Counted from the stretch's first letter, positions 12,061-22,453 are shown. The stretch: 64,000 bases of DNA from Brachyhypopomus gauderio (GCF_052324685.1 NC_135213.1:41388700-41452699), one strand, 5' to 3'. Numbers and translations: made by a program. The notes: generated by a model from the letters alone, not told the origin.

Positions 12061-12868
12061 CAGGCCTGAGGGGTTGTTTATGTGTGAGTTAGCTGTGTTG
12101 GGGTTCAGTTATCAGCAGGAGTTCCACTGTATGCTTATGAGCTGCAGAGTGCAGGAGGAGAGTGTTGGGAGCACTTCATGTGTGAAGTGTGTAGTTTGTT
12201 GCCAGGTGATTTGATGTTGAGGCCGTAGGGGTCACTGCACTGCACACTGCATGTGAGTGAGGGCCCCGATAGAGGTTTTGAGGATAAATTTGATGTTGGA
12301 AAACATGATTGCTAGGTTGTCGCTGCTATTGTGTGGGATTGCGTGTGGGCTGCGGCAATGGTGCAAACCACATTAGAACAAGAAGACCTGTTCTCATTTC
12401 CTCGATCTAAACCACACGTGTCACTAGCAAACGTGTGCGAGGAGCCACAATGGCAGGACATCGGTGAATGGATGACAGAGATGTCTGATATTACCGATTG
12501 CGAGAGAGTTCCTGGCAGGAACACCATGTTTAGCCCTAGCAGTAGGGCGTGGATGCAGCCGGCGCCGTGCTGGCTCCCCTGCAGGTGGGGAGTGGAATTG
12601 ATTAACCCCCTTGGTATTTTTTTTTAGCTGCCTCCCTTACCCTCTCAGAAAAAAAAAAAAAAAATGAGAGGAAGAGGAACTCAGAACTGTTCCTGCAGCA
12701 TTATGGGCACAAGGTAAGAGCGATGTTGGGGCTCATGCAGGGGGTGTGAGCCCATACACATCACCCCAAAATCTGACTGTAGGCCAAAACAACATCAATA
12801 CCCTTTGAACCCTGAGGCGCTCAAAGGAAATTAGGCCAGTTTTTTTCCAATCACTTAGGCAAGCTGGA

Positions 12869-14090
12869 GTGATCGTACTGTGCCCTAACTCACCCGTGCG
12901 CACTCCAATTTTTCCAGTTAAGAAAACAGGGCGGGAAGAATGGCGATTTGTGCAGGATTTGCTGGCTGTCAATGCAGCAGTACACGTTAGAGCCCCAAAA
13001 GTGCCAAATCCTCACAATATTCTTTCCCAGATTCCCCCAGATAGCCAGTGGTTCAGTGTAGTGGCCCTAGCAAATGCATTTTCAGTGCATCCAGATAGCC
13101 AGTACTGGTTTGCATTTTCCTTTGAAGTAAAAAAAAAAAAAAAAAAAAAACATACACATCACCCACCATTTACAATGCAGCGCTGCGAGACAGTCTGGCC
13201 TCTCTGAAACTTCCAGAGGGCATTGCACTGTTGCACTACGTAGATGTTCTGATACTCTGTGTGAACACATGAGAAGCATGCAAAGAGGGCCATAGTGGCA
13301 TTGCTACATCACCTAGCAAGGGAAGGCCACAAGGTTCCTAAGCAAAATTGCAATATTGCTGAAAAAAGTGCACTTCCTGGGTCATGACGTAGTATGTATT
13401 GAAACTCTGACACAACAAACAGAGATAAAAATAACATTTGTTAAAGAGAATAAGCCCGTTTGAACAAATGAGTCTTAAGAACAGTTTTGAATTCTGAAAT
13501 AAAAGTTCAGAATTGATGTGTGTGTTCAGTGTTCGTATGTGTGTGGGGAGTGTTGACCTTAAAGGACCAGTGTTTTGACTCTTAAAGGACCAGTGTTTGG
13601 CTCACAGTGACAGACAGAGGCCAGTAGCCTACTTTTCAGGAAAACTAGACCCCGGGGCAGCCGGGGTGCGGGCACTGGTAGCATTCAGAGATATAGTGGG
13701 GTACGCTCAACTCGCACTTCGGGTCAAACATGCTGTTTTTTGAATTTTACAGGACCAGAGGAGAAAAAAAAAGCACATTTATCCACACAAGAGGTTTTGG
13801 AAACAATATCACTCCTGCCACATTATTCTGCCCAAGCAGCTGAGCTCACCATTCCTTACCAGCTCAAGGTCAAAGATAAAGCACCAACTAATTTCACAAC
13901 TGCAATCATCAAATGTGCCGCACACACCAGAACAGGCGACACAGTAGCAAAAGGCAATGCCTTCACAGACTCCACAGCCCAACACACAATTTTGCAGGCT
14001 CCAAACACACAAATTATGCTAACGGATCACAGTAACAGAGAAGACACACCCTTAACAACCAGAGCAATACAAACACAAGCCACAATGTAA
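12869..14090 (+). pseudogene. ERV reverse transcriptase and RNase H relic
   Basis: RT fingers (SPVRTPIFPVKKTGREEW) and palm (VPNPHNILSQIP) lie in frame from 12889. The first catalytic Asp is replaced by Ala (VALANAF, about 13060-13080) and a few residues after it are missing. The segment around LPQG is absent, with a 22-nt A run in its place (13129-13150). The palm resumes in another frame (YNAALRDSLASLKLPEG), with the active-site box YVDV instead of YVDD (about 13240-13251) and a TGA at 13270-13272. Further frameshifts follow. RNase H pieces are at about 13623-13700 (AYFSGKLDPGAAG) and 13740-14090 (KGNAFTDSTAQ, last Asp kept). Confidence 0.75.
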
Positions 14091-14309
14091 GACAAACAGA
14101 GATGGGCAAAAGGGGGGGTGCAAAACAATGAGGGGAGTCTGGACACACACACGGAGACAGGTAAGACGTGTGTCCCTACAGCCTACATGAGAGGACTGAT
14201 TATAATTGCTCATGGGAGGAGTCTCAATGAGCAAAGGGGGGATAGTAGCATGCAATAGCATGCACTAAGAATAACCACACTCACCCAAAAAAAAAAATTT
14301 TTATACACG

Positions 14310-14766
14310 ATGTCTGGTATCCCACCACAGGGGGATAACAGACCTAAACATGCACCCGCCGGACACCTGCCGCCGACCGAACCCTTTCAACACTGGCAAA
14401 TTGATCTTGTTGAACTAACACCTGCTGAAATACAGGCTTGTGTGTATGCATGTCTAGCAAATGGACAGAGGCCTTCCACATCACAAAGCAGAATTCAGAT
14501 ACGGTGGCAAAGATGACTTAATAATAATCCCACGATGGGGGTTACCCAGGAGGGTGTTGAATAACAACAGCACTCCCTTCGTACATGAAGGGCTAAAGGA
14601 GCTAAATTAACTAAATTTTAGAGGAAATTAACTCAGGAAACAGGATTGAAATGTCTGCCTCTGGTTTTGTGGCAGAGCCACACTAGGCCCCAAGCTCGCA
14701 CAGGCTTATCAGCCTTTGAGATTGTGTTTAGAAGGCCTCCAAACATGGAAGTAGTGCCGCCGGAAT

Positions 14767-14802
<36 letters not shown>

Positions 14803-15056
14803 TTGAGCCATTAATATGTTATCCTGCACAAGTTTGTCTCTATTTTGTCTGAGCAGGTCAAAGCTGTCAGAGGTGTCAGAGAATCCACTGCACGAGCTCC
14901 AGCCGGGAGACTGGGTGCTGATCAGAGATCCACGTGCTGCTAACAACCAACACAGCTGTAAAGACCAGCGGCCGAGCCACGTGGACACACCACACCCACT
15001 GCAAAAGAGCTCCAGAGCAGCCGCCAGAATGAATGTTATGCTGTTGTTTTTTACAT
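14310..15056 (+). pseudogene. ERV integrase relic
   Basis: The piece at 14335-14430 (RPKHAPAGHLPP, then HWQIDLVELTP) covers the end of the zinc domain and the first core Asp, which is kept. At about 14560-14600 the frame reads NNSTPFVHEGLKEL, so the second core Asp appears lost. The core end (RTGLSAFEIVFRRPPN, 14700-14745) is followed by a (CA)n run at 14769-14799. The C-terminal domain (HELQPGDWVLIRDP) lies at about 14892-14936. Several stops separate the pieces. Confidence 0.65.
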
Positions 15057-15399
15057 GATGCTTTTCTCAACAGGAGGGGCAACTGTCATCTCCCCCACAC
15101 CGGAGGAGAGGTGTGAGGGAAAGAAAGCATGTGTAATGTCCAATGTCACTGCTACTGCAGTGAAACCAAACCAGCCCTGTCTGGTTTGCCATCCTTTCCA
15201 CATGCCGTGAACACCAACACCAATCACTTATGAAATGGCTACAATGTTAATTAACAGACCCATATGCGAGATTGATAGGTTAACAGGTCAATTCTACAAC
15301 ATGTCTCACGCTATCATTCACAGTGGTAAGGTTCCTGATTGGGTAGGTGATGATGTTGCAAGTATGGATCATAGGAAATAACAACCGCGACTCGAATGA

Positions 15400-16158
15400 C
15401 CAGGTGTCACGAGCCGGCATTCGCAACATGGCATTTGACACCACCCCTGTTGAGGGAGAGTGGTGTCTATGCTCAGAGGGGGCCTTGAAGGCCATCTTTG
15501 CATAGAGCACACCAAGTGCCAGGTTGATCTGGTAGCAACAGCCAGAGACGAATCAACATGTACCATTAGACTAAATAACTCCTCTGCAAAATGGAGTTTC
15601 ACCTCCTGTCATGGCATCGTGAACCCAGTAACAGATTGGGCAACAATGTGGGCATGCAGAGAGAAAACCTACTCTGCTCTACCTGAGAGATCATACAACG
15701 GGGGTCACTGTTCCTCGGAGGAGGAACTGCAGCAACAATGAATAAGATCAATGGACTTGAATGGCAAGTTCTGACTTTGGCTTCTCGTACTGAGACTGCC
15801 CTGGACCTATTAAACAAGAAGTGAAAGAAATTAGACAAGTATAGGTCCAGAATAGACTAGCTTTAGACCTCCTCCTCACAAAAGAAGGAGATGTGTGTAA
15901 GAAAATCAATGTTTAATGTTGTTTCAGCATTCCAGATTACTATGCTAATATTACTGATTTAATTGATCACATGAAGGCCGAGGTTCAAGAACCTGGTTTG
16001 GGTGGATCACTTCATGGCTAGGCCCATGGGGACATTGGATGCTGACTATGATTTTACCAATTGTAATAATCATTTAGCTGTTGTTGTGTTTGCTGCCTTA
16101 TATTTTGTATTGCTGTTCATGGCCTTATGCGTCAGCATTTTCAGATGGCCTTGCACGA
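15400..16158 (+). pseudogene. ERV envelope relic (TM subunit best preserved)
   Basis: SU-like sequence is weak. The fusion-peptide-like region (GGGTAATMNKINGLEW, about 15712-15760) leads to the heptad/immunosuppressive-loop region (ALDLLLTKEGDVC, about 15860-15898) and a C-x6-CC motif whose sixth intervening codon is TAA (15915-15917). The membrane span reads LAVVVFAALYFVLLFMALCV (about 16075-16134) and a TAA follows at 16156-16158. Other stops interrupt the ectodomain. This would be a membrane fusion glycoprotein; this copy is dead. Confidence 0.65.
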
Positions 16159-16273
16159 CGACTTAAAGGAGCCTGAGATAGCAGACTCCTTGGGACGTCT
16201 GTTTAAGGAAGACGTCTGGGACGACCTGGCGACTGGCTGGGTTGTGCCCGATGGCCCTGAGCAGCTTAACTGA
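16145..16273 (+). CDS. 42-residue acidic ORF overlapping the env end
   Basis: ATG at 16145 opens a frame different from the env membrane span and runs 42 codons to TGA at 16271. The product starts MALHDDLKEPEIADSLG and ends GWVVPDGPEQLN. It is strongly acidic with no hydrophobic segment. It may be an accessory ORF, the original env cytoplasmic tail moved out of frame by an indel, or chance. I do not recognise it. Confidence 0.3.
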   Translation: MALHDDLKEPEIADSLGRLFKEDVWDDLATGWVVPDGPEQLN

Positions 16274-16352
16274 CTCCAGGGCCTGTTTTAAGTTGATGAT
16301 TTATGATAGAATTAATGATTTATTCTCTCCTTTTTAATGATTACACAGAATC

Positions 16353-16364
16353 AAAGGGGGGAAG
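16353..16364 (+). promoter_or_regulatory. ERV polypurine tract
   Basis: AAAGGGGGGAAG ends directly at the 3' LTR TG and would prime plus-strand synthesis. Confidence 0.85.
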
Positions 16365-16992
16365 TGTGAGAGAAATTATTGATTATTGACTAATCATCAT
16401 TGATTAGATCATGTTTAGTTATTATAAGAGATCATTATGAACTTTATGATTTAGGACATGTCCATTCTGACTAAGCAGAAGGACTACAATAATGAAGTAG
16501 TGTGATTCAGTGTAACCATGTTTAGTTCATATTATGCATGTGTGCTATACGTGACCCAGGTCAGGGAGAGTGCTGAGGGTAAGAGCACTCTGTTAACTGG
16601 TAGTCACTAGGCTACTAGTCTTGGGTCATTTAGCTTTCTCTGTGTTCAACTGATACATCAGTTGCTTCCGCTAACACTAGGGAAGTCCATATTAGGAGAT
16701 ACACACATGTGAGACAAAGTAGCCTGCTGGACGCCTATGTTTTGGAACATGCTGTGCTAAAGATAACCTGCTGTTAGAACTGCTGAAATGTGTTTAAGAT
16801 TGTATATAAGCAGGGGGAGCGCCCCCCTGCCTTCAGAGTTGTCATGCTTGAATGAGACTCTCATGTCTGTGTCTGTCTGTGTCTGTCTTGTGTCTGTCTT
16901 TGTCCTATTTATATATATTTATATTTTTGTAATAAATTAATCATTTAACCACGTCTGAGTCCTCATCCATTTATTAGAAAATTTCCACGACA
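16365..16992 (+). repeat. ERV 3' LTR
   Basis: 628 bp, the same length as the 5' copy, one substitution seen. It ends CACGACA followed by the GTAT target duplication. Confidence 0.95.
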
Positions 16993-16996
16993 GTAT

Positions 16997-18700
16997 CCTT
17001 TATTTAGATTATGTCACGGGTTTTGCATTGGTTCACTTTATTCATTAAATCCTTCATTTTCAATGAGACTGGTGTGATCGCGTCCTTCTTTTACTTGAGC
17101 ACCATTACTGGTCACATCTGAACTTAATTTCTACAATGGTTTTAATATTCAAAGTTCATATAGTGTTAGAGATGAAAGTTTGTACATTGTACCTTCGTTC
17201 ACAATGTTGTAGTTCAACTTTGAAGGACATCAACTGTGTAGCGGATACATATGTTAGTTTATGGATTATGAACGGGGCACCATCCTGATTGCTCAGGAAC
17301 CAGTATTGTGATAACGGAGTTAGGTGGAATATGGTTTGATCAGTCTCATTACTAAAGGGTTAAGTTCTGGTTCCGCGCAGTGACCTAATACCATCGATCA
17401 AAATATGCATTTACCACCGTGACCAGATGAATAAATGTTCACATTTATTAAATGGGTAATATTACAATTGATACAAAGCATATGAATGATTTGGCTCAAA
17501 TTGAAACTAAACCTATATGTGAATCTACTAATTTAAACCAGGGATATAATAGTGAACAACAAAGAATATAAAATTAAACAACAACAGCGAATGATACAGT
17601 TATCGACGGTCATGAGATTTAAATGTATTATATGACTATCCTAAGGCTTGCCTAACTAGCGTAGGACCCAGGGACGGACACGAGGTCTTTAGAAAGAGAA
17701 TAGAAAAGAAAAAAGAGGAAGTTTGGGCAGGTTAATGGCAACAGTATTTACTATTTTGGACTTCGGGAGAGATAGAAGCTGGCAACCCCAAAACAGCATA
17801 TGAACTGAGCGTCTTACTTCGACGAAGAGGCGTGGTTACGCGGACCAACCGGTGCGCGTTCACGGTTCGTTTCTTGAGGCAGCTAAGGTCTGCGGAGCAG
17901 GTCACGGTTCGTTTCTTGAGGCACGCTCGGGTCGCGGAGACTTAGTGGTGACGTCACAGTCACAGCTGGAGTGCGCAGACAAACTTGTGAAGATACTTGA
18001 CTGAGAAAGATGAGCTTGACTTGAACGACTAGACGAAATCAGAGTACTTTTGACGACGAAACGTAGAATAAAGAAAATAAAAGAAAATAAAGAAGAATCT
18101 TCTGTTGGACTCGGTGAGAGCGTTAGTTGCGGTTTCTTGGCATCGCTCTTCTGGACATTGCGGTGTTCGGCGTGAGTCCAGCGAACAGTCGCGATGGTTT
18201 GGCGTGTTCGAGTCTTTGAGTCTTGGCGACTCTTGCGAAGTTCTCCAAATCTTCCCAAATTACCAGGCTGCCAAGCTCCTTGTTTCGCTTTGAGCTAGGG
18301 TTTTTAAAACAAGTTTTAGGGGCGTAATTGTAAGGCGCTTTCATGTTCATCAGGCCATTGACCATTGGCCTTTATTAATGAATATTCATGACCTCTGCTC
18401 AGACAGGGGAGAGAAAGAGAGAGAGAGAGAGAGGGGGAGAGCGAGGAGTGCCCGTCTTTCCAGGTCTAGTTAATGACTTAACCAAAGAAGACAGATTAAC
18501 ACAATATGAAGACAAAAGGGAATTCCTAAATAAATTGTCTTACATATTCTGCCTAAACAAGAATTAATTTGATTCTATTAGTCTATACATTGAGCCATTC
18601 TTAATTTCCACTTTTGGACAATAAATGACACATAATGCACAGACAGGCATAAATGTGAGGTCACATACGCACACATGAGAATGATTACATTCAATGAGTA
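16997..18700. other. Gene-free body of the TA-flanked transposon
   Basis: No protein family is recognised. A CpG-rich part (17815-18260) has a 21-bp sequence starting CACGGTTCGTTTC twice (17861-17881 and 17903-17923). A purine (GA)n stretch lies at about 18410-18436. It could be an old LTR or a transposon promoter; neither is shown. Confidence 0.4.
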
Positions 18701-18705
18701 ACATA

Positions 18706-19724
18706 CAGGGTTCGTACGGTCATGAAAAACCTGGAAAAGTTATGGAATTTGAAAATAGCAATTTCCAGGCCTGGATAAGTTTTGGAAAAAATAAAAATAC
18801 TCAAATGTTTTGGAAAAGTCATGGAAATTTGCTTGACATAATAAATGTTTGTCGTTCTGATAACCGGAAGAAATATATATATAGCCTTTTTTTTCATTGT
18901 GCGGACCGCTAACGTAACTTCACACGTTAGTTTGCTGCGTTAGCGACGGACTCCAAACGGAGCTGTAGATTGTACTTTGACATGTAAATCAGCGTAATGC
19001 TGGTAAATGCCGATTCAACAATGGCTGCTTCAGTTGGACAAATACAAGCTGTGGTTTGAGAAAGACAAGGACGCGTGCAAAATGTGCACTGTGTGGTTAA
19101 CCAATCGGTTAACGATGGGGTTAGAGACTGAAAAGTCTGTCGTAAAGCAGTTTTCGTCGTTAAGCATGACCCTAGATTTAGATACGCTTTAATCATAAAT
19201 ACAGTATAGAAAAAAACTGCGTGTGTACAACGCGAGAAAGAGCGATCGCGTTGTCGAGATGGGCTACGGTGGAGGCTGCGCTCCTTCAGCTTATCATACA
19301 CTATACACCACTCCACTACACTCCACTACACTCCACTGTGCTGCCACTGCACCTTCGCGCACCGCGCAAAATTACGAAAAGTCGGTCGTAACTCCAGTCC
19401 GTCGTTAGCCAGACCCGTCGGTAAGCGGGGACTCACTTTTAGCCCGGATACGGCTTATAGCTACAACATTTTCCATTAAAAAAACTTTGTAGGTGCGACG
19501 TATATTGATATTGAAAATACGGTAAATGTTTATTTTTTCAATTAAACCACGTGGCTTTTCATTAATTTATGATATACTGTGGAATTTTGGCCTGGATTTT
19601 TTCTTATTTTTCATGTCTACACATATGTTTAGAGAATGTATAGTCATTGAAATTTGCCTGAAAGTCATGGAAAAGTCATGGAAAAGTCATGGAAATTAAT
19701 TGTCAAAAAAGTGTATGAACCCTG
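18706..19724. mobile_element. hAT-like element with CAGGGTTC termini
   Basis: It starts CAGGGTTCGTAC and ends GTATGAACCCTG. AACATA lies directly outside both ends. Repeated 'gtcatggaaaa' sub-terminal motifs occur at both ends. A short coding-like stretch (KYKLWFEKDKDACKMCTVW, about 19030-19095) may be a degraded BED-type zinc finger of the transposase. hAT duplications are normally 8 bp, so the superfamily is tentative. Confidence 0.65.
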
Positions 19725-20739
19725 AACATACAAACTAAGACATAGATATGTGTATGCCTAATATTGCACATTACATGTTGATACTTGGTTATATATGAAT
19801 CTAAATTAATATCACATCGGAATATAAGTGTGATGTTATATCTAAAATGATGCAACACAAGAATATGTGAGTACATAGGTCTCTATGACTAACACATAGA
19901 ACTAATGAGCATGCATGTCTAAACAGTAGAACACACAGCAATATATGTATGCATGCCTGCATTCATTATACAATTTAAGACTACAAGAACAGGTATATCT
20001 TAACTACTGATACGCAAATTAATACATGGTTATGCATCAATGTGGTGTGTTTATACAATAACCGGTATTCTAATAAGATCATTTAATACTGAATACATGA
20101 AAGATCATAAGTTGTGTCTCTATATCAACCACATGGCACAGTGTTCACATTTAGGCACATGGTCATGTGGTCCTTTGTCCTTAAAGGCTGGAAAGCTGAA
20201 TACTGGTTTCAAGAATAATTAATCTTTCCTTGTATGGAAGGTAGTCAAGTTTGGTGTCTCTAGACTGCATTCGCCGAGCTGGTTCCTGTAGGCAGAATCC
20301 CAATTCCATGTACAGTTCAGATTTGGAGTTACAGAGATCTCTGAAATATTTGTATCTTCAGCTCTGGATTTTAACATAGGACTAATAACGAGTTTAAACT
20401 GTGGGCAATCAGATAAGGTTGGAATTTAGAGTTTTATTGCTCTTCCTGGTCCCAAGGTCCTCCAAAGAAGGTTGATGTTGACCAGAACTCTTAGATGGCC
20501 TCTCTCCCATGCTCAGATCATAAAGTCAGAGTTCTACGCTAGGGGACATAAGCACCATTGTGAATGTTGATCCTTGGGAACTTGTTGCTGTGTAAAGAAT
20601 CAGTCTTTAAATTTACATACAACCAAAAAGATGTGAGTCAGTTTCTCAGTTCAGTGGGAAAGGATTCCATTTTGGGTGTCACAGTGAAATGGCGTTTAGC
20701 TGTCTCCACTACAACTGAATGGGAATATATTCTAATTTT
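19725..20739. other. Gene-free stretch, no recognised feature
   Basis: AT-rich sequence inside the TA-flanked transposon. I see no ORF, RNA gene or repeat I can name. Confidence 0.4.
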
Positions 20740-20992
20740 AACATTTTAATAGTGTTAATAACTAAATATTTAGGGAGTGAAATTAACTACTGAAATAGTA
20801 AAAAAAAAATAACTCAAAGAAAGTGTTACTTTAACTCTGAGAGTTAACAAAGTAACTCTCACCAAGTGTTAAATGTTTTAACTATTTTGAAAGTGTTAAT
20901 TTAACTCTGCAGAGTGTGGAGCTATATAAACCCTCAGAAAGTGTTAAAATTAACTCTGTGGGAGTCAATCCAACACTGGTCTTTTTGCTGTG

Positions 20993-21055
20993 TACTGTTA
21001 TAGACTCACATACCCACAACACTCACACTCACTACTGTTATAGACTCACATATCC
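20993..21055. repeat. Minisatellite, right part
   Basis: It continues the array of 7489-7745 after the inserted transposon. The array breaks off at about 21056 where the LTR element begins. Confidence 0.85.
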
Positions 21056-21138
21056 ACCGAAGGAGGATGGTCCTCTTCCTATTCTTCACCCTCACCGTAA
21101 CCCACGGTGGGAGCGGAGCACACAGAGGGAGCTTGATC

Positions 21139-21483
21139 CTAACCCTCCTCTTCTTGCTCGCCTTCAGAGTCCTCCCCCACGAACTCGCACTCCGGGGTCC
21201 TCTCGGTGGCGCAGAGCTCGAGGGCTCCTACCCTCAGTGGTGAGAGGTCTCTGGAGGGAGAGGGGTGACGCTCCCTCCACATCCGCACCGTGGTCTCGCG
21301 GAAATAGACCGCCATCTCCTCCGTCTCAGTTTCCCAAGCCCAAAGCAGCATGATGTTGCACAACGGGTCCTGCTGCATCGCTTCGAGGGTGACTGGGGCT
21401 CCGCGGTGCTGTGCAGGGGAAGAGGCGTGGTGGTGCCTGCTGTGCCTCTTCCCCTTCTTGGGTCGGGTGGTGTAACCTGGCAT
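21139..21483 (-). CDS. 114-residue ORF in a small LTR element, unrecognised
   Basis: The ORF starts with ATG 24 nt after the LTR edge and is intact. It has a basic, His-rich N-terminus (KKGKRHSRHHH, residues 9-19), a central segment with several Trp (LLWAWETETEEM, MWRERHPS) and an acidic C-terminus (GEDSEGEQEEEG). Its place directly after the primer site is that of gag, so it may be a short gag-like or hijacked protein. I do not recognise a domain. Confidence 0.45.
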   Translation of the reverse strand: MPGYTTRPKKGKRHSRHHHASSPAQHRGAPVTLEAMQQDPLCNIMLLWAWETETEEMAVYFRETTVRMWRERHPSPSRDLSPLRVGALELCATERTPECEFVGEDSEGEQEEEG

Positions 21484-21496
21484 CTTGTCTCTTTCG

Positions 21497-21506
21497 GCTC
21501 GTTGTT
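21497..21506 (-). promoter_or_regulatory. Self-priming PBS of the small LTR element
   Basis: On the minus strand AACAACGAGC follows the LTR end after one G. Its perfect complement GCTCGTTGTT occurs inside the LTR (plus-strand 21635-21644), about 30 nt after a TATTTAA box, where transcription should start. This is the geometry of Tf1-type self-priming. Confidence 0.6.
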
Positions 21507-21507
21507 C

Positions 21508-21835
21508 TGTAACGATCCGCGGAAGGCAACGGACGAGACAGAATCCTCTTCGCAGACGTCACTTTTTATTACACTTAATAGCGCAGACAGTGCACATATA
21601 ACATTAAACATACAGACACTTCAATGACTCAAACAACAACGAGCACAAGACACTGCGCGAACGCACATTAAATAGACAGACCACATAAACCCCACATGAT
21701 GACGAGACGAGCCACAGGTGAGACGGATAATCACAAGACATAATCGCACCCACGGAGATACACAGACGCAGACGAGTAGACGTAGACGACGTAAACACAC
21801 GCCCAAAGGTAGGGGTCGGGGACCGTAACGTGACA
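21508..21835 (-). repeat. LTR of the small LTR element
   Basis: On the minus strand it runs TGTCACGTTACGG to GGATCGTTACA (328 bp). It aligns over most of its length with the solo LTR 58650-58952. Confidence 0.8.
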
Positions 21836-21884
21836 GCATGAGTACTGTCTCATGTCAATAAATTACATCATGGGAAACTTAATT

Positions 21885-22105
21885 ACTGGAAACAATGACT
21901 TTTAATGATAACAAAAAGAATGTATTAAATATAATATATAAAAATGATTTATCATAAATAATATGTATTTTTGTTTGTTCCTAATTATTAGGCCTGTGTA
22001 ACTTTAATGTGTTCCACAAAGGCACTAACTGATGAGACTATCAGCCAATACGTGTAGCTACAAATTGACGCCAACTGAATCAACTTGTAGCAAACTTAAT
22101 CATTG
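21885..22105 (+). repeat. Repeat copy shared with 42895-43115
   Basis: Both copies contain 'gtgttccacaaaggcac' and 'cagccaatacgtgtagctac' in the same order with a few differences. Probably a piece of a DNA transposon; not classified. Confidence 0.6.
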
Positions 22106-22116
22106 TATAGTGCTAG

Positions 22117-22453
22117 TGTCACGTTGAGGTCCCCGACCCCTCCCTTTTGGGCGTGTGTTTAGAGAGGAGAGAGAGAGAGCGGGCAGAGCCATCCTGTGGC
22201 GCGCTCCTGGAGAGCTGCAGTGGCGTCCGCCAGTCGCGCTGCCTCCAGCGCGTTCGCCTAACGCACGGCCCACAGCGCGTCCGCCAATCGCGGAATCGGG
22301 GAAGGGACCGCCCACCGCAGCACCTGCAGCTCCCGGATTCTCCCTGCTGGCCGCTCTCCTCCTAGTGCAAAGCCTGGTGCCGGTTCTGTGTTTGTCTGTC
22401 CCTGTGTTCGTATGTATTCCCTTATGTCTGCCAAATCCCCTTTTTCCTTTCGT
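22117..22453 (+). mobile_element. LTR-like fragment adjoining a truncated V segment
   Basis: Its first 45 bp (TGTCACGTTGAGGTCCCCG...) match the start of the LTRs at 58650 and 21835. It then diverges to a purine run and GC-rich sequence and stops exactly where V sequence starts. It replaced the 5' half of that V segment. Confidence 0.55.

Larger units (their letters stand above)
8766..16992 (+). mobile_element. Endogenous retrovirus with gamma-type gag-pol-env, defective
   Basis: Two 628-bp LTRs are flanked by 4-bp GTAT duplications (8762-8765, 16993-16996). The internal 6.97 kb holds a PBS, gag with one CCHC knuckle, pro, RT, RNase H, integrase, an env TM with a CX6CC-type motif and a polypurine tract, in normal order. 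Four-base duplication, a single zinc knuckle and the CX6CC TM fit gamma/epsilon-like fish ERVs. Every coding region carries stops or frameshifts. The LTRs differ at one site by my reading. Confidence 0.9.
7746..20992. mobile_element. TA-flanked DNA transposon carrying nested ERV and hAT-like element
   Basis: The left end reads CACAGCAAAAACTGG and the right end, on the minus strand, CACAGCAAAAAGACC. A TA flanks each side (7744-7745, 20993-20994), and removing the insert with one TA restores the interrupted minisatellite unit (cac-TA-ctgtta). Sub-terminal 'gtgttaa/ttaactct' motifs are dense at both ends (7760-7900 and 20740-20980). Without the nested ERV and hAT-like element about 4 kb remains. 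I find no recognisable transposase. TA duplication fits Tc1/mariner-like elements, but the superfamily is not proved. Confidence 0.75.
21056..21835 (-). mobile_element. Small LTR element, truncated, with one ORF
   Basis: Reading the minus strand: LTR 21835-21508, then one base, a self-complementary primer site, a 114-codon ORF, and a short tail that ends at the minisatellite. There is no RT or integrase and no second LTR. The LTR belongs to the family of the solo LTR at 58650. It is probably a non-autonomous relative or a deletion derivative of a Tf1/sushi-type element. Confidence 0.6.
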
